A DNA stretch of 52,426 nt from Comamonadaceae bacterium (GTDB lineage Bacteria; Pseudomonadota; Gammaproteobacteria; Burkholderiales; Burkholderiaceae_C), in contig CANFYZ010000015.1 of NCBI GenBank assembly GCA_947451385.1, positions 1-52,426 of the forward strand. The letters run 5' to 3'. The notes under the pieces were generated by a model. It was not told the origin of the DNA and did not search any database. It was given only the letters and a program-made list of their open reading frames with translations. Both the position numbers and the translations under genes were made by a program. Position 1 is the first letter of the stretch, and each line of letters starts with the position of its first letter. Below are positions 34,406 to 44,808 of the stretch, piece by piece.

Positions 34406-37400
34406 TTAAACGAGCACGCGCTCGATGCCACCGGCATTGGCGGCGCTCACGTACTCGGGCATCCAGTTTTCGCCGAGGATGTGCTTGGCCATTTCGACCA
34501 CGATGTAGTCGGCTTCGAGCAGACCGTTTTGCAGGTCGTCTCCATACCGCGACAGGCCTTGCAAACAGCTGGGGCAGCTGGTCAGGATTTTGACGTTGGC
34601 TTGCGGGGCCAGAGCGCCGCTGCTGCGCAAAGCCGCTTCGCCCTTGCGCAGTTCGGCTTCTTTGCGAAAGCGCACCTGCGTGGCAATGTCTGGGCGCGTC
34701 ACCCCCAGCGTGCCCGACTCGCCGCAGCAACGATCCGACTGAATGACCTGCTCACCCAGCAAGGCCTTGACGGTCTTCATGGGTTCTTGCAACTTCATCG
34801 GGCTGTGACAAGGGTCGTGGTACAGGTAAGCACCCTGCGCTTCGAGCTTGATGCCTTTTTCCAGCAGGTACTCGTGAATGTCGACAATGCGGCAGCCGGG
34901 GAAGATCTTGTCAAACTGGTAGCCCTGCAACTGGTCGTAGCAAGTGCCGCAGCTCACCACCACGGTTTTGATGTCCAGGTAGTTCAGCGTGTTGGCCACG
35001 CGGTGAAACAGCACCCGGTTGTCGGTGATGATTTGATCGGCCTTGTCGAACTGGCCCGAGCCTTTTTGCGGGTAACCGCAACACAAATACCCGGGTGGCA
35101 ACACCGTTTGCACGCCCGCATGCCAGAGCATGGCTTGCGTGGCCAGACCCACTTGGCTGAACAAGCGCTCCGAGCCGCAACCGGGGAAGTAAAACACCGC
35201 CTCGGTCTCGGGCGTGGTGGCTTGCGGGTTGCGAATGATCGGCACGTAATTGTTGTCTTCAATGTCCAACAAAGCACGCGCCGTTTTCTTCGGCAGGTTG
35301 CCCGGCATTTTTTTGTTGACGAAGTGAATCACCTGCTCTTTGATCGGTGCGGTGCCCACCGAGGCCGGTGGCGCGCTGGTCTGTTTGCGCGCCACGCCCT
35401 TGAGCAAACCAGACACAAAACGCTGAGCCCGCATGCCCACACCCACCATGGCGGCGCGCGCCAGTTTGATGGTTTCAGGGTTGGTGGCATTGAGCATGAA
35501 CATGGCCGCGGCGTTGCCGGGACGGAAGCTCTTTTGCCCCATCTTGCGCAGCAGGTTGCGCATGTTCATGGACACGTCACCAAAGTCAATCTTCACCGGG
35601 CAAGGCGAGAGGCATTTGTGACACACGGTGCAGTGATCGGCCACGTCTTCAAACTCTTGCCAGTGCTTGATGGACACGCCCCGGCGGGTTTGCTCTTCGT
35701 ATAAAAACGCTTCCACCAAGAGCGAAGTCGCCAAGATTTTGTTACGCGGGCTGTACAGCAAATTGGCGCGCGGCACATGGGTCGCGCACACGGGTTTGCA
35801 CTTGCCGCAGCGCAGACAGTCTTTGACGCTGGCGGCGATGTCGCCAATGTCTGACTGCTGCATGATCAGCGACTCATGGCCCATCAGGCCAAAGCTGGGG
35901 GTGTACGCGTTGGTCAAATCGGCTTGCAAGACTTCGCCTTGCGGGCCTTTGACCTGGCGCATCAGCTTGCCTTTGTTGAAGCGGCCTTGCGGGTCGATGC
36001 GCTGTTTGTAATCGGCAAAAGGCTGCAACTCGGCGTCGCTCAAAAACTCCAGCTTGGTGATGCCAATGCCGTGCTCGCCCGAGATCACGCCGTCCAGACT
36101 GCGGGCCAGCGCCATGATGCGGGTCACCGCTTCATGCGCGGTTTGCAGCATGTCGTAATCGTCGCTGTTGACGGGGATGTTGGTGTGCACATTGCCATCG
36201 CCCGCATGCATGTGCAGCGCCACCCAGACGCGCCCTTTGAGCACCCGTTTGTGGATGGCGGTGCATTCGGTCAAGATCGGCTCGAAAGCCGCGCCTGAGA
36301 AAATTGCGCGCAAGGGCTGGCGAATCTGGGTTTTCCAGCTGGCGCGCAAGCTGTGGTCTTGCAACTGGCTGAACAAACCGTCCAGGTCATTCAACCAGCC
36401 TTGCCACAGGGCCCGGGTGTCGCGCACCACCGCCAAGGCTTGCGCCACGCGTTCTTCCAGCAGCTCGGCGGCGGGAATGTCGTTGGCGTCTTCTTGCTTG
36501 CCCAAAGGCAGATTGCCGCGCGCCAAGAACTTTTCGAGTTCGTTGCACAAAGCCAGCTTGTTGCGCAAGCTCAGATCGATGTTGATGTACTCGATGCCGT
36601 CGGTGTACTCGGCCATGCGCGGCAGCGGGATCACCACATCTTCGTTGACCTTGAAGGCATTGGTGTGGCGCGAAATTGCCGCCGTGCGTTTGCGGTCGGC
36701 CCAAAATTTCTTGCGTGCCTCAGGGCTGATGGCGACAAAGCCTTCGCCGCTGCGCGAGTTGGCCAGGCGCACCACCTCAGACGTGACGCGTGCCACGTCG
36801 TCGGGGTTGTCGCCAGCAATGTCGGCCAGCAACAGCATCTTGGGGAAATGGCCACGCTTGGACTTGGTGGTGTAACCCACGGCGCGCATGTAGCGCTCGT
36901 CCAAATGCTCCAAACCGGCCAACAACACGCCCGAGCGTTTTTGTTCGGCAAACATGAAGTCTTTGATCTCCACGATGCTGGGCACCGCGTCTTTGGCGTT
37001 GCCAAAAAACTCCATGCACACGGTGCGGGTGTGCTCGGGCATGCGGTGCAGCACCCAGCGCGCGCTGGTGATCAGGCCGTCGCAGCCTTCTTTTTGCACG
37101 CCGGGCAAACCGGCCAAAAACTTGTCGGTCACGTCCTTGCCCAGGCCTTCTTTGCGGAAGGTGCGGCCCGGGATCACCAGGGTTTCGGTGCGCAATGGGG
37201 TTTTGCCATCGGCCTTGAAGTAGCGCAACTCAAAAGTGGCGACCTCGGCATCGTGGATCTTGCCCATGTTGTGGTCCATGCGCACCACGTCCAGCCATTC
37301 GGCATCGGGCGTGACCATGCGCCAGCTGGCCAGGTTGTCGAGCGCGGTGCCCCACAGCACGGCTTTTTTGCCACCCGCGTTCATGGCGACGTTGCCGCCA

Positions 37401-38278
37401 ATGCAGCTGGCCTCGGCCGAGGTCGGGTCCACCGCGAACACAAAGCCCGCGCGTTCGGCCGCATCGGCCACGCGCTGTGTGACCACACCCGCTTCGGTCC
37501 ACAACGTCGGTACAGGGCGGTCCACGCCGGGCAGGTCCAGCATTTCCACTTCGGTCATGCCTTCGAGCTTTTCGGTGTTGATGACCACGCTTTGCCAGGT
37601 CAACGGGATCGCGCCGCCGGTGTAACCCGTGCCGCCGCCACGCGGAATGATGGTCAGCTCCAGCTCGATACAGCCTTTGACCAGCTGCGCCATTTCGGCT
37701 TCGCTGTCGGGCGTGAGCACCACAAACGGGTATTCCACACGCCAGTCGGTGGCGTCGGTCACATGGCTGACGCGCGACAAGGCGTCAAACTTGATGTTGT
37801 CTTTGGCGGTCAAGCGACCCAAGACTTTGTTCACCTGGCGGCGCAGGCTGGCCATTGCGGCAATCGCCTGGTCAAAGGATTTCAGTGCCTGCTGCGCCAA
37901 GCTCAGCAACTCGCCCACCAGCGCGTCGCGGGCGGCATCGGTTTCGGGGGTGCGGCGCTTTTGCACCTCACCCAGGCGGTGGTTCAGGGCATCGACCAGC
38001 ATTTGGCGCCGGCCGGGGTTGTCCAACAAATCGTCTTGCAGGTAAGGGTTGCGCTGCACCACCCAAATATCACCCAGCACCTCGTACAGCATGCGGGCCG
38101 ATCGGCCGGTCCGCCGCTCCTGGCGCAGCTGGTTCAGCAAATCCCAGGCACGGGAGCCCAACAAACGAATCACGATCTCCCGGTCAGAGAAGCTGGTGTA
38201 GTTGTAGGGGATCTCGCGCAAGCGCGGCGCCGACTCGTCGGCTTGCATCAGGTGTTGGAGCGTGGTGGGTGCGTTCAT
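34406..38278 (-). CDS. Large FAD / Fe-S oxidoreductase (DUF3683-type, lactate/glycolate dehydrogenase-like)
   Basis: A 1290-residue fusion of a GlcD-like flavin dehydrogenase and a GlcF/GlpC-like iron-sulfur protein. Residues 1-150 are the helical N-terminal domain seen in such proteins in Burkholderiales. FAD binding shows at [17 protein letters not shown] (about 211-226). The FAD oxidase C-domain contains [14 protein letters not shown] and GEHGIG. Two 4Fe-4S motifs follow near residues 818 ([11 protein letters not shown]) and 884 ([12 protein letters not shown]), then two cysteine-rich CCG domains (FPGCGSE near 1031, DPCHS to CCGESG near 1156-1187). The electron donor is probably a 2-hydroxy acid, passing electrons to quinone. 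Confidence 0.9.
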   Translation of the reverse strand: MNAPTTLQHLMQADESAPRLREIPYNYTSFSDREIVIRLLGSRAWDLLNQLRQERRTGRSARMLYEVLGDIWVVQRNPYLQDDLLDNPGRRQMLVDALNHRLGEVQKRRTPETDAARDALVGELLSLAQQALKSFDQAIAAMASLRRQVNKVLGRLTAKDNIKFDALSRVSHVTDATDWRVEYPFVVLTPDSEAEMAQLVKGCIELELTIIPRGGGTGYTGGAIPLTWQSVVINTEKLEGMTEVEMLDLPGVDRPVPTLWTEAGVVTQRVADAAERAGFVFAVDPTSAEASCIGGNVAMNAGGKKAVLWGTALDNLASWRMVTPDAEWLDVVRMDHNMGKIHDAEVATFELRYFKADGKTPLRTETLVIPGRTFRKEGLGKDVTDKFLAGLPGVQKEGCDGLITSARWVLHRMPEHTRTVCMEFFGNAKDAVPSIVEIKDFMFAEQKRSGVLLAGLEHLDERYMRAVGYTTKSKRGHFPKMLLLADIAGDNPDDVARVTSEVVRLANSRSGEGFVAISPEARKKFWADRKRTAAISRHTNAFKVNEDVVIPLPRMAEYTDGIEYINIDLSLRNKLALCNELEKFLARGNLPLGKQEDANDIPAAELLEERVAQALAVVRDTRALWQGWLNDLDGLFSQLQDHSLRASWKTQIRQPLRAIFSGAAFEPILTECTAIHKRVLKGRVWVALHMHAGDGNVHTNIPVNSDDYDMLQTAHEAVTRIMALARSLDGVISGEHGIGITKLEFLSDAELQPFADYKQRIDPQGRFNKGKLMRQVKGPQGEVLQADLTNAYTPSFGLMGHESLIMQQSDIGDIAASVKDCLRCGKCKPVCATHVPRANLLYSPRNKILATSLLVEAFLYEEQTRRGVSIKHWQEFEDVADHCTVCHKCLSPCPVKIDFGDVSMNMRNLLRKMGQKSFRPGNAAAMFMLNATNPETIKLARAAMVGVGMRAQRFVSGLLKGVARKQTSAPPASVGTAPIKEQVIHFVNKKMPGNLPKKTARALLDIEDNNYVPIIRNPQATTPETEAVFYFPGCGSERLFSQVGLATQAMLWHAGVQTVLPPGYLCCGYPQKGSGQFDKADQIITDNRVLFHRVANTLNYLDIKTVVVSCGTCYDQLQGYQFDKIFPGCRIVDIHEYLLEKGIKLEAQGAYLYHDPCHSPMKLQEPMKTVKALLGEQVIQSDRCCGESGTLGVTRPDIATQVRFRKEAELRKGEAALRSSGALAPQANVKILTSCPSCLQGLSRYGDDLQNGLLEADYIVVEMAKHILGENWMPEYVSAANAGGIERVLV

Positions 38279-38370
38279 TGTCTAACCAGTCGCAGCCGAA
38301 ACCAGGCAAAGGTGCATGCCATGGGCTGAGGGTGGATTTTATCGCAGCGCAACATAACCTTGTGCCCAGC

Positions 38371-38395
38371 AGGCGCGCTCGACCCTGGCGCGCCT
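38371..38395. repeat. Inverted repeat upstream of the Pho boxes
   Basis: AGGCGCGC (38371-38378) and GCGCGCCT (38388-38395) with a 9-base loop, in the 242-bp gap between the divergent FAD oxidoreductase and ugpB genes. No U-run follows. It could be a hairpin in an mRNA leader of the leftward gene or a protein-binding site; no choice is possible from sequence. Confidence 0.4.
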
Positions 38396-38412
38396 CTTAT
38401 GGAAAGCACGGA

Positions 38413-38452
38413 TGGTCATTTATCATTCACAAGACTGTAATCAATCTGACAC
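38413..38452 (+). promoter_or_regulatory. Two tandem Pho boxes upstream of ugpB (PhoB binding sites)
   Basis: CTGTAATCAATCTGACAC at 38435-38452 matches 15 of 18 positions of the enterobacterial Pho box CTGTCATAWAWCTGTCAY. A second site at 38413-38430 (TGGTCATTTATCATTCAC) matches 13 of 18. They are offset by exactly 22 bp, two 11-bp turns, as in tandem Pho boxes. A weak -10 candidate TAGGCT lies at 38463-38468, 10 bp after the second box. This predicts phosphate-starvation control of the ugp operon. Confidence 0.7.
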
Positions 38453-38482
38453 CCAAGCCCTGTAGGCTTGGGCTTCGTTTTT
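38452..38482 (+). terminator. Strong hairpin with T-run directly before ugpB
   Basis: CCCAAGCC (38452-38459), a 5-base loop and GGCTTGGG (38465-38472), followed by CTTCGTTTTT. It reads as a rho-independent terminator on the plus strand, yet it stands directly downstream of the Pho boxes and about 40 bp before ugpB. It may insulate ugp from upstream transcription, act as an attenuator, or be an operator palindrome over the -10 region. Confidence 0.55.
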
Positions 38483-38520
38483 CACACTTTCATTTCCATT
38501 TCTTTTCAGGACCCTCTCAC

Positions 38521-39828
38521 ATGAATCTGAAACTGACCCTGGCCGCCGCTGCGCTGGCCGCCAGCAGCTTGTCGGCCCAAGCCCAAACCGAGATCCAGTG
38601 GTGGCACTCCATGGTGGCGGTGAACAATGAATGGGTCAACGACCTGGCGAAAAGCTTCAATGCGAGTCAGAAAGACTACAAAATCAACCCCGTCTACAAA
38701 GGCTCCTACGATGAGTCCATGACCGCCGCCGTGGCAGCTTTTCGCGCCGGCAATGCGCCTCACATCTTGCAGGTGTTCGAGGTGGGCACCGCCACCATGA
38801 TGTCCAGCAAAGGCGTGGTCGTGCCGGTGGGCAAGGTCATGCAGGACGCGGGCTACAAGTTCGACCCATCGGTGTACGTGCCCGCTGTGGCAGGCTACTA
38901 CACCGCGCCCAACGGCCAGATGCTGTCGTTCCCATTCAACAGCTCCACCACCGTGTTCTATTTCAACAAGGATGCGTTCAAAGCCGCCGGCATCCCCACC
39001 GACAAAGCACCGGAGACCTGGCCTGAAGTGGCGCTGGCCGCCGCCAAGCTCAAAGCCAGTGGACACAAATGCCCGCTGACCATCGCCTGGCAAGGCTGGA
39101 CGCAGTTGGAGAGCTTCTCCACCTGGCACAACACCGAACTGGCCACCCAGGGCAATGGCATGCGCGGTCTGAATGCGCGTTTGATCGCCAATTCGCCACT
39201 GCATGTGCGCCACATCGAAAACCTGGGCAATATGGCCAAACAAGGCCTGTTCATTTACAAAGGCCGTGCCAACGTGCCTGAAGCTTCTTTTGTGTCGGGT
39301 GAGTGCGCCATGATCACCACCTCCTCGGGCTTTTACGGCAACGTGGCCAAGAACGCCAAGTTCGGCTACGGTCTGTCCACCCTGCCCTACTACCCCGATG
39401 TCCCCGGTGCGCCGCAAAACACGGTGATCGGCGGCGCCAGCTTGTGGGTTATGTCGGGCAAGAAAGCCGAAGAATACAAAGGCGTGGCCGCTTTCTTCAA
39501 TTACCTCTCTAACCCTGAGGTGCAATCGGCCAGCCACAAGCGCACCGGCTACCTGCCAATCACCATGGCGGCCTTCAAGCTGACCGAACAGTCGGGCTTT
39601 TACAAGCAAAACCCCGGCACCGACACCGCGGTGAACCAGATGATCCGCAAGACCACCGACAAGTCGCGCGGCATCCGTCTGGGCAACTATGTGCAGATCC
39701 GTGCCATCGAGGACGAAGAGTTCGAGCAGGCCTGGGCGGGCAAGAAAACCGCCAAGGAAGCGCTCGACAGCATCAACCAGCGTGGCAACGAGTTGTTGGA
39801 GCGCTTCGAAAAAGCGAACAAAGGTTGA
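38521..39828 (+). CDS. ugpB: Glycerol-3-phosphate ABC transporter substrate-binding protein
   Basis: Periplasmic receptor of 435 residues. The signal peptide MNLKLTLAAAALAASSLSAQAQ is cleaved before TEIQWWHSMVAVNNEWVNDLAKSF, the typical UgpB mature start. Other UgpB blocks are QVFEVGTATMM, PFNSSTTVFYFNKDAF, WQGWTQLESFS and SGECAMITTSSG. It binds sn-glycerol-3-phosphate and glycerophosphodiesters. The ATG at 38521 follows AGGA at about 38508-38511; the frame is open upstream into the divergent gene but has no sensible start there. It heads the ugpBAEC-ugpQ operon. Confidence 0.95.
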   Translation: MNLKLTLAAAALAASSLSAQAQTEIQWWHSMVAVNNEWVNDLAKSFNASQKDYKINPVYKGSYDESMTAAVAAFRAGNAPHILQVFEVGTATMMSSKGVVVPVGKVMQDAGYKFDPSVYVPAVAGYYTAPNGQMLSFPFNSSTTVFYFNKDAFKAAGIPTDKAPETWPEVALAAAKLKASGHKCPLTIAWQGWTQLESFSTWHNTELATQGNGMRGLNARLIANSPLHVRHIENLGNMAKQGLFIYKGRANVPEASFVSGECAMITTSSGFYGNVAKNAKFGYGLSTLPYYPDVPGAPQNTVIGGASLWVMSGKKAEEYKGVAAFFNYLSNPEVQSASHKRTGYLPITMAAFKLTEQSGFYKQNPGTDTAVNQMIRKTTDKSRGIRLGNYVQIRAIEDEEFEQAWAGKKTAKEALDSINQRGNELLERFEKANKG

Positions 39829-39837
39829 TGCGTCGTT

Positions 39838-40725
39838 TTGGCTGCTGAAAAACGCGTTGTCTTTCGCTCCAGATGGCTGCCTTGGGTGTTGATCACGCCC
39901 CAGTTGGCCATCATCAGCGTCTTCTTTTTTTGGCCTGCCGGTCAGGCCCTGCTGCAGTCGCTGCAGCAGTCGGATGCTTTTGGTACTTCGGTCTCCTGGG
40001 TCGGGCTGGACAACTTCAGAATCCTGTGGAACGACGCAACTTACCTGGCCTCGTTTGAAACCACGGCCCGGTTTTCTTTGTTGGTGGCGGGTTTGGGCAT
40101 TGCAATTTCGCTGCTCTTGGCCTACTTTGCCGACCGCGTGGTGCGCGGCACCACTTTGTACCGCACCCTGCTGATCTGGCCCTACGCCGTGGCCCCGGCC
40201 GTGGCGGGGGTGGTCTGGTTGTTTTTGTTTTCCCCCAGCATCGGGGTCGTGTCCTATGCCCTGAACCTGTGGGGCTTTGAGTGGAACGCCCTGCTCAACA
40301 GCCGCCACGCCATGGCCTTGATCGTCATGGCTGCCGTGTGGAAGCAACTGTCCTACAACTTTTTGTTTTTTCTGGCTGGGCTGCAAAGCATTCCCAAGTC
40401 GCTGATCGAGGCGGCCGCCATCGACGGTGCGGGCCCTTGGCGCCGTTTTTGGACGATTCAGTTCCCGCTGCTCTCGCCCACCAGCTTTTTCTTGCTGGTG
40501 ATCAATGTGGTCTACGCCTTCTTTGACACCTTTGGCATCGTCGATGCCGCCACCAAAGGTGGGCCCGGCAAAGACACCGCCATCTTGGTCTACAAGGTGT
40601 ACTTCGACGGCTTCAAGGCCATGGACCTGGGCGGCTCGGCCGCGCAATCGGTGGTGCTGATGGTGATCGTGATCGCGCTGACGGTGGTGCAGTTCCGCTA
40701 CGTTGAGAAAAAAGTGAATTACTGA
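39838..40725 (+). CDS. ugpA: Glycerol-3-phosphate ABC transporter permease
   Basis: A 295-residue inner-membrane permease with about six helices. It begins with the UgpA-like [23 protein letters not shown] and contains the ABC permease EAA loop [24 protein letters not shown]. The only reasonable start after the in-frame stop at 39826-39828 is TTG 39838, since the codons between are not start codons; an ATG at 39828 belongs to a short closed frame. The rare start may limit its translation relative to ugpB. Confidence 0.93.
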   Translation: MAAEKRVVFRSRWLPWVLITPQLAIISVFFFWPAGQALLQSLQQSDAFGTSVSWVGLDNFRILWNDATYLASFETTARFSLLVAGLGIAISLLLAYFADRVVRGTTLYRTLLIWPYAVAPAVAGVVWLFLFSPSIGVVSYALNLWGFEWNALLNSRHAMALIVMAAVWKQLSYNFLFFLAGLQSIPKSLIEAAAIDGAGPWRRFWTIQFPLLSPTSFFLLVINVVYAFFDTFGIVDAATKGGPGKDTAILVYKVYFDGFKAMDLGGSAAQSVVLMVIVIALTVVQFRYVEKKVNY

Positions 40726-40727
40726 TC

Positions 40728-41579
40728 ATGATCGAGCGCAATCGCTTTCTCGACATCGTCTCGCATGCCGTCCTGATCCTGGGCGTGGCGGTGGTGGCGT
40801 TCCCGATTTACGTCACCTTTGTCGCCTCCACCCACACCATGGAAGAAGTGGTCAAAACGCCGATGCCCATGTGGCTGGGCAGTCACCTGTGGGAAAACTA
40901 CAGCGCCGCCCTGTGGGGTAACCGCGTGGGCACGGGTTCCACCGCGCCCGTGGGCCAGATGATGGCCGTGAGCTTGGTCAGCGCACTGATCATTGCCCTG
41001 GGCAAAATCGCCATCTCGCTGCTCTCGGCCTTTGCCATCGTCTTCTTTCGCTTTCCGTTTCGGATGGCCATTTTTTGGGCGATTTTCATCACCTTGATGC
41101 TGCCGGTCGAGGTGCGCATTGGCCCCACTTACCAGGTGGTGTCTGACCTCGGACTGCTCAATTCCTATGCCGGACTCACTGTGCCTTTGATCGCCTCGGC
41201 CACAGCCACGTTTTTGTTCCGACAATTCTTCTTGACCATTCCGGACGAGCTGATTGAAGCCGCGCGCATGGACGGCGCCAGCCCGATGCAGTTCTTCAGA
41301 GACGTGCTGCTGCCCCTGTCGGTGACCAGCATGTCGGCGCTGTTTGTGATCCAGTTCATTTACGGCTGGAACCAGTACCTGTGGCCACTGTTGGTGACCA
41401 CCGAAGAAAACATGTACCCGGTGGTGATCGGCATCAAACGCATGATCTCAGGGGGCGATGCGCAAACCGAATGGAACATCGTCATGGCCACGGCCATGCT
41501 GGCCATGATCCCGCCCGCGCTGGTGGTCATGCTGATGCAAAAATGGTTCGTCAAGGGCCTGGTTGATACTGAAAAATAA
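40728..41579 (+). CDS. ugpE: Glycerol-3-phosphate ABC transporter permease
   Basis: A 283-residue second permease, with the opening [34 protein letters not shown], which is diagnostic of UgpE, and the EAA loop [22 protein letters not shown]. Six helices are predicted. It starts 3 bp after the ugpA stop, and its stop overlaps the ugpC start by one base. Confidence 0.95.
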   Translation: MIERNRFLDIVSHAVLILGVAVVAFPIYVTFVASTHTMEEVVKTPMPMWLGSHLWENYSAALWGNRVGTGSTAPVGQMMAVSLVSALIIALGKIAISLLSAFAIVFFRFPFRMAIFWAIFITLMLPVEVRIGPTYQVVSDLGLLNSYAGLTVPLIASATATFLFRQFFLTIPDELIEAARMDGASPMQFFRDVLLPLSVTSMSALFVIQFIYGWNQYLWPLLVTTEENMYPVVIGIKRMISGGDAQTEWNIVMATAMLAMIPPALVVMLMQKWFVKGLVDTEK

Positions 41580-42595
41580 TGGCTTCCATCACACTCTCTC
41601 ACGTGGTCAAACGCTATGGCACAGGGGCCAAGTCGGTGCCCGTCATCCACGGCCTGAATGCAGAAATTCACGACGGCGAATTCGTCGTCATCGTCGGCCC
41701 GTCTGGCTGCGGCAAGTCCACGCTGCTGCGCATGGTGGCCGGATTGGAAGACATCACGGGCGGCACCGTCTCGATTGGTGAGCGCGTGGTCAACGAGCTG
41801 GAACCGGCCGAGCGCGACATCGCCATGGTGTTCCAAAACTACGCGCTTTACCCGCACATGACCGTATACGACAACATGGCCTATGGTTTGAAGATCGCCA
41901 AAGTGCCCCCCGCCGACATCCAGACCCGGGTCCACAAAGCTGCGGGCATTTTGCAGCTGAGCGCGCTGCTGCAGCGCAAGCCGCGCGAACTGTCTGGCGG
42001 CCAGCGCCAGCGCGTGGCCATGGGCCGCGCCATCGTGCGCCAGCCACAGGTGTTTTTGTTTGACGAACCGCTGTCCAACTTGGACGCGAAACTGCGCGCC
42101 CAAACCCGGCTGGAAATTCAAAAGCTGCACCGCGAATTAGGCATCACCAGCCTGTTTGTCACGCACGACCAAGTCGAGGCCATGACACTGGCGCAGCGCA
42201 TGATCGTCATGAACGGCGGTGTGATGGAACAGTTCGGCACGCCCGAAGAGGTTTACAACCGCCCTGCCACCACCTTTGTGGCCAGCTTCATGGGCTCACC
42301 GCCAATGAACCTGTTGCACCACGCGCCCGACTGCGCGGGCCAACGCATTTTGGGTATTCGGCCCGAGCACCTGGACCTGACACCAGGCACGGGTTGGACG
42401 CTGCACACCGACACGGTCGAGCTGCTGGGCGCGGAGCGCCTGGTGCATGCCCGCTTGGGCGATGAGTTGCTCACCCTGCGCTTGGATGCCACCTTACCTG
42501 CGCCGCAACCGGGCGAGACCTTTCAAGCCACTGCCCGGCCGGACCGTGTGCACTGGTTCAACGCTGAATCCGGCCAACGACTGGAATCCGTATGA
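41579..42595 (+). CDS. ugpC: Glycerol-3-phosphate ABC transporter ATP-binding protein
   Basis: A 338-residue ATPase. Walker A is GPSGCGKST, the Q-loop lies in [21 protein letters not shown], the signature is [14 protein letters not shown], Walker B is [12 protein letters not shown] and the switch His is in [13 protein letters not shown]. The C-terminal regulatory domain of the MalK/UgpC type starts near residue 240 ([12 protein letters not shown]) and includes [10 protein letters not shown]. It powers UgpAE and overlaps the start of ugpQ in an ATGA arrangement. Confidence 0.96.
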   Translation: MASITLSHVVKRYGTGAKSVPVIHGLNAEIHDGEFVVIVGPSGCGKSTLLRMVAGLEDITGGTVSIGERVVNELEPAERDIAMVFQNYALYPHMTVYDNMAYGLKIAKVPPADIQTRVHKAAGILQLSALLQRKPRELSGGQRQRVAMGRAIVRQPQVFLFDEPLSNLDAKLRAQTRLEIQKLHRELGITSLFVTHDQVEAMTLAQRMIVMNGGVMEQFGTPEEVYNRPATTFVASFMGSPPMNLLHHAPDCAGQRILGIRPEHLDLTPGTGWTLHTDTVELLGAERLVHARLGDELLTLRLDATLPAPQPGETFQATARPDRVHWFNAESGQRLESV

Positions 42596-43350
42596 GCGAC
42601 TCAACCCCAACCTGGCCCTACCCCCTCTGGGTGGCCCACCGTGGCGCGGGCAAACTGGCCCCCGAAAACACCTTGGCCGCCTTTCGCCTGGGGGCGCAGC
42701 ACGGCTACCGCATGTTCGAATGCGATGCCAAACTCAGCAGCGACGGCATGGTGTTCTTGATGCATGACGCCACGTTGGAGCGCACCACCAACGGCCACGG
42801 CGTGGGTGGCGATCTGTCATGGCATGACCTGGCGCAACTGGACGCAGGCAGCTGGCATTCACGCGCCTACGCGGGCGAGCCGCTGCTGACCCTGGCAAAT
42901 CTGGCCCGCTTTTGCCGACACAACCGCTACCTGCTGAACATCGAAATCAAGCCCACACCGGGCACCGACAAGCACACCGGCGAAGTGGTGGGCCGTGAAA
43001 CCGCGGCCTTGTGGCCGGGTGCCGCGACGGGCGCAGAAATCGCGCCACTGCTGACCTCGTTCAAACCGGAGGCACTGGCCGGTGCCCAGGCCAGCGCACC
43101 GCACCTGCCACGTGGCCTGTTGCTGGACACCTTGTGGGACGGCTGGCTGGCCCAGGCCCAGCAACTGGGTTGCCAGGCCGTGGTCTGCAATTACGCGCTG
43201 TGGGACGCCAGCACTGTTGGCCAGGTTCACGCCGCAGGCATGCGCTGCCTGAGCTACACCGTGAACGACGAATGGGCCACGCAGCGACTGATCGATTTGG
43301 GCACCGACGGCATCATCACCGACCGCGTGGACCTGTTCAGCCCGGGCTGA
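42592..43350 (+). CDS. ugpQ: Glycerophosphodiester phosphodiesterase, cytoplasmic
   Basis: A 252-residue GDPD-family TIM-barrel enzyme. The catalytic segment [19 protein letters not shown] holds the His and Arg, the acid pair is [28 protein letters not shown], and EIKPTPG is the metal-site strand. There is no signal peptide, which fits UgpQ acting on diesters as they enter through UgpBAEC, releasing glycerol-3-phosphate. It is the last gene of the operon and convergent, with a 1-bp gap, to the next Bug gene. Confidence 0.95.
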   Translation: MSDSTPTWPYPLWVAHRGAGKLAPENTLAAFRLGAQHGYRMFECDAKLSSDGMVFLMHDATLERTTNGHGVGGDLSWHDLAQLDAGSWHSRAYAGEPLLTLANLARFCRHNRYLLNIEIKPTPGTDKHTGEVVGRETAALWPGAATGAEIAPLLTSFKPEALAGAQASAPHLPRGLLLDTLWDGWLAQAQQLGCQAVVCNYALWDASTVGQVHAAGMRCLSYTVNDEWATQRLIDLGTDGIITDRVDLFSPG

Positions 43351-43351
43351 C

Positions 43352-44368
43352 TCAGTCCAGCTTGGCCCCCGACTTTTGCACCACGCTGGCCCAGCGGGGC
43401 AGCTCGGCGCTCAGGAACTCGGCAAACTCGTCGGCCCCTAAAAACGCAGGATCTGCGCCCTGCGCCACCATGCGGTTGCGCACATCAGACTGTGCCAGCA
43501 CGTTTTTGAAGGCCTCGCTCAATTTCTGCACCACATCTTTGGGTGTGCCCACGGGGGCTAGAAAGCCATAAAAACCCACCACCTCAAAGTTTTTCAAACC
43601 GGTTTCCATCACGGTGGGCACATCGGGCAAAGCGGTGCTGCGTTCGCGGCTGGTCACTGCCAAAGCCTTGACCTTGCCTTGCTTGTGGTAGTTGGCTGCT
43701 TGCGGAATGCTCTCGGCCATGAACTGCACTTGGCCCGCCATCAGGTCGGTAAAAGCCGGCGCGCTGCCACGGTACGGAATGTGGACCATGAACAAGCCGG
43801 TGGCGTTTTTGTACATCTCGGGCACCAAATGGCTGATGCCGCCATTGCCAGCCGAACCGTAATTGATTTGCCCTGGCCGGGCCCGCACATAGTCGGCGAA
43901 CTCTTTCAAGTTGTTCACCGGTAACTTGGGATTAACCAACAGGGCCAAGGGCTGCATGGCGGTGCGGGCCACCGGCACAAAGTCTTTCAGAGTGCCGTAG
44001 GGCAGCTTACCGTACAGGGCCGGGTTGATCACCATGACACCGGTGTTGGCCAGCATCAGGGTGTGGCCATCGGCTGGAGACTTCATCACCTCCTGCGCGC
44101 CCACGGTGCCGCCTGCACCGGACTTGTAGTCGATCAGCACCGGCTGGCCCAACACCGCTTGCAGCCGGTCGGCCAACAAGCGGGCATGTAAATCCAAGGG
44201 ACCCCCCGCGGGAAAGCCGATCACAATGCGAACCGGTTTGGTGGGGAACGCCCAGGCGGGACTCAGGCACAGGCCCCAGCCCAGGACCAACAACTGCGCA
44301 CCGAGCAAGGCGCAAAGCCCTCGGCACCAACGCCCCATTGAGGCAAGAGCATGGCGCTGTGATGACAT
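43352..44368 (-). CDS. TctC/Bug family periplasmic receptor
   Basis: A 338-residue Bug protein. The signal region LCALLGAQLLVLGWGLCLSPAWA precedes FPTKPVRIVIGFPAGGPLDL. Family blocks are SGAGGTVGAQEVMKSPADGHTL, HIPYRGSAPAFTDLMAGQVQFM and ALPDVPTVMETG. The ATG at 44368 has AGGAGA five bases upstream. In-frame translation to 44686 exists but has no ribosome site and overlaps the small membrane gene. The ligand is unknown, and no TctAB genes are nearby. Confidence 0.9.
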   Translation of the reverse strand: MSSQRHALASMGRWCRGLCALLGAQLLVLGWGLCLSPAWAFPTKPVRIVIGFPAGGPLDLHARLLADRLQAVLGQPVLIDYKSGAGGTVGAQEVMKSPADGHTLMLANTGVMVINPALYGKLPYGTLKDFVPVARTAMQPLALLVNPKLPVNNLKEFADYVRARPGQINYGSAGNGGISHLVPEMYKNATGLFMVHIPYRGSAPAFTDLMAGQVQFMAESIPQAANYHKQGKVKALAVTSRERSTALPDVPTVMETGLKNFEVVGFYGFLAPVGTPKDVVQKLSEAFKNVLAQSDVRNRMVAQGADPAFLGADEFAEFLSAELPRWASVVQKSGAKLD

Positions 44369-44427
44369 GAAATTCTCCTGATGTGAAACAGTGAACCTGC
44401 AGGCATGCGCAAGTTTCTGCGTGATAT

Positions 44428-44706
44428 TTACCGAGCTTGCCAGCCTTTTTGCAGCAGCCACTCCAGTGTGGCACTGACCAGCACCAAAGCGCCGTAGGTG
44501 GCCATCTTGCCGTCGTTGTCGAAAGCGATCAGACCCCCCACCAGCACCAGCCCACCGGCCGCCGCGTTCCAAGCCCAGCGGCGGGTCCAAGGCACGCCCG
44601 CGCCAGGGCGAAACACCCAAGCCCCGCACAACACAGCACAGCCGGCCAGCACCCAAGCCGGCAGAAAGAAAAACACCAAGTGCCATGTCATTTGCAAAAA
44701 GCTCAT
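44428..44706 (-). CDS. Small membrane protein of unknown function
   Basis: A 92-residue protein with about three hydrophobic segments: MTWHLVFFFLPAWVLAGCAVL, AAAGGLVLVGGLIAF and TYGALVLVSATLEWLLQ. I do not recognise a family with certainty. The ATG at 44706 is chosen over an upstream in-frame start at 44760, which would overlap the hemA promoter region. It lies 59 bp upstream of the Bug gene on the same strand and is divergent from hemA. Confidence 0.6.
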   Translation of the reverse strand: MSFLQMTWHLVFFFLPAWVLAGCAVLCGAWVFRPGAGVPWTRRWAWNAAAGGLVLVGGLIAFDNDGKMATYGALVLVSATLEWLLQKGWQAR

Positions 44707-44794
44707 GCGTTCAGATTGTGCCGTCAAATCCGACCCTGTCCGTGGCCCAGTCAGCGGCAAAGGGCCTGCGTCAGCCCGCGTCAGGGGCTACTTT

Positions 44795-44800
44795 TATAAT
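44795..44800 (+). promoter_or_regulatory. Consensus -10 element just before hemA
   Basis: A perfect TATAAT hexamer ends 8 bases before the hemA ATG. Transcription from it would begin within about two bases of the start codon, giving a leaderless or nearly leaderless hemA mRNA. No clear -35 element is seen at normal spacing. Confidence 0.45.
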
Positions 44801-44808
44801 GTGAGGCT

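Noticed and set aside
36353-38329. 658-codon open frame on the plus strand
   Set aside because: Antisense to the FAD/Fe-S oxidoreductase and with typical shadow composition; no domain is recognisable.
37855-38520. In-frame upstream extension of ugpB
   Set aside because: It would run through the divergent oxidoreductase start and the Pho boxes. The signal peptide at 38521 marks the true start.
38506-40647. 713-codon open frame on the minus strand
   Set aside because: It is antisense to ugpB and ugpA, which have full family signatures. The translation is rich in His, Gly and Gln as expected of a GC-rich shadow frame, with no recognisable domain.
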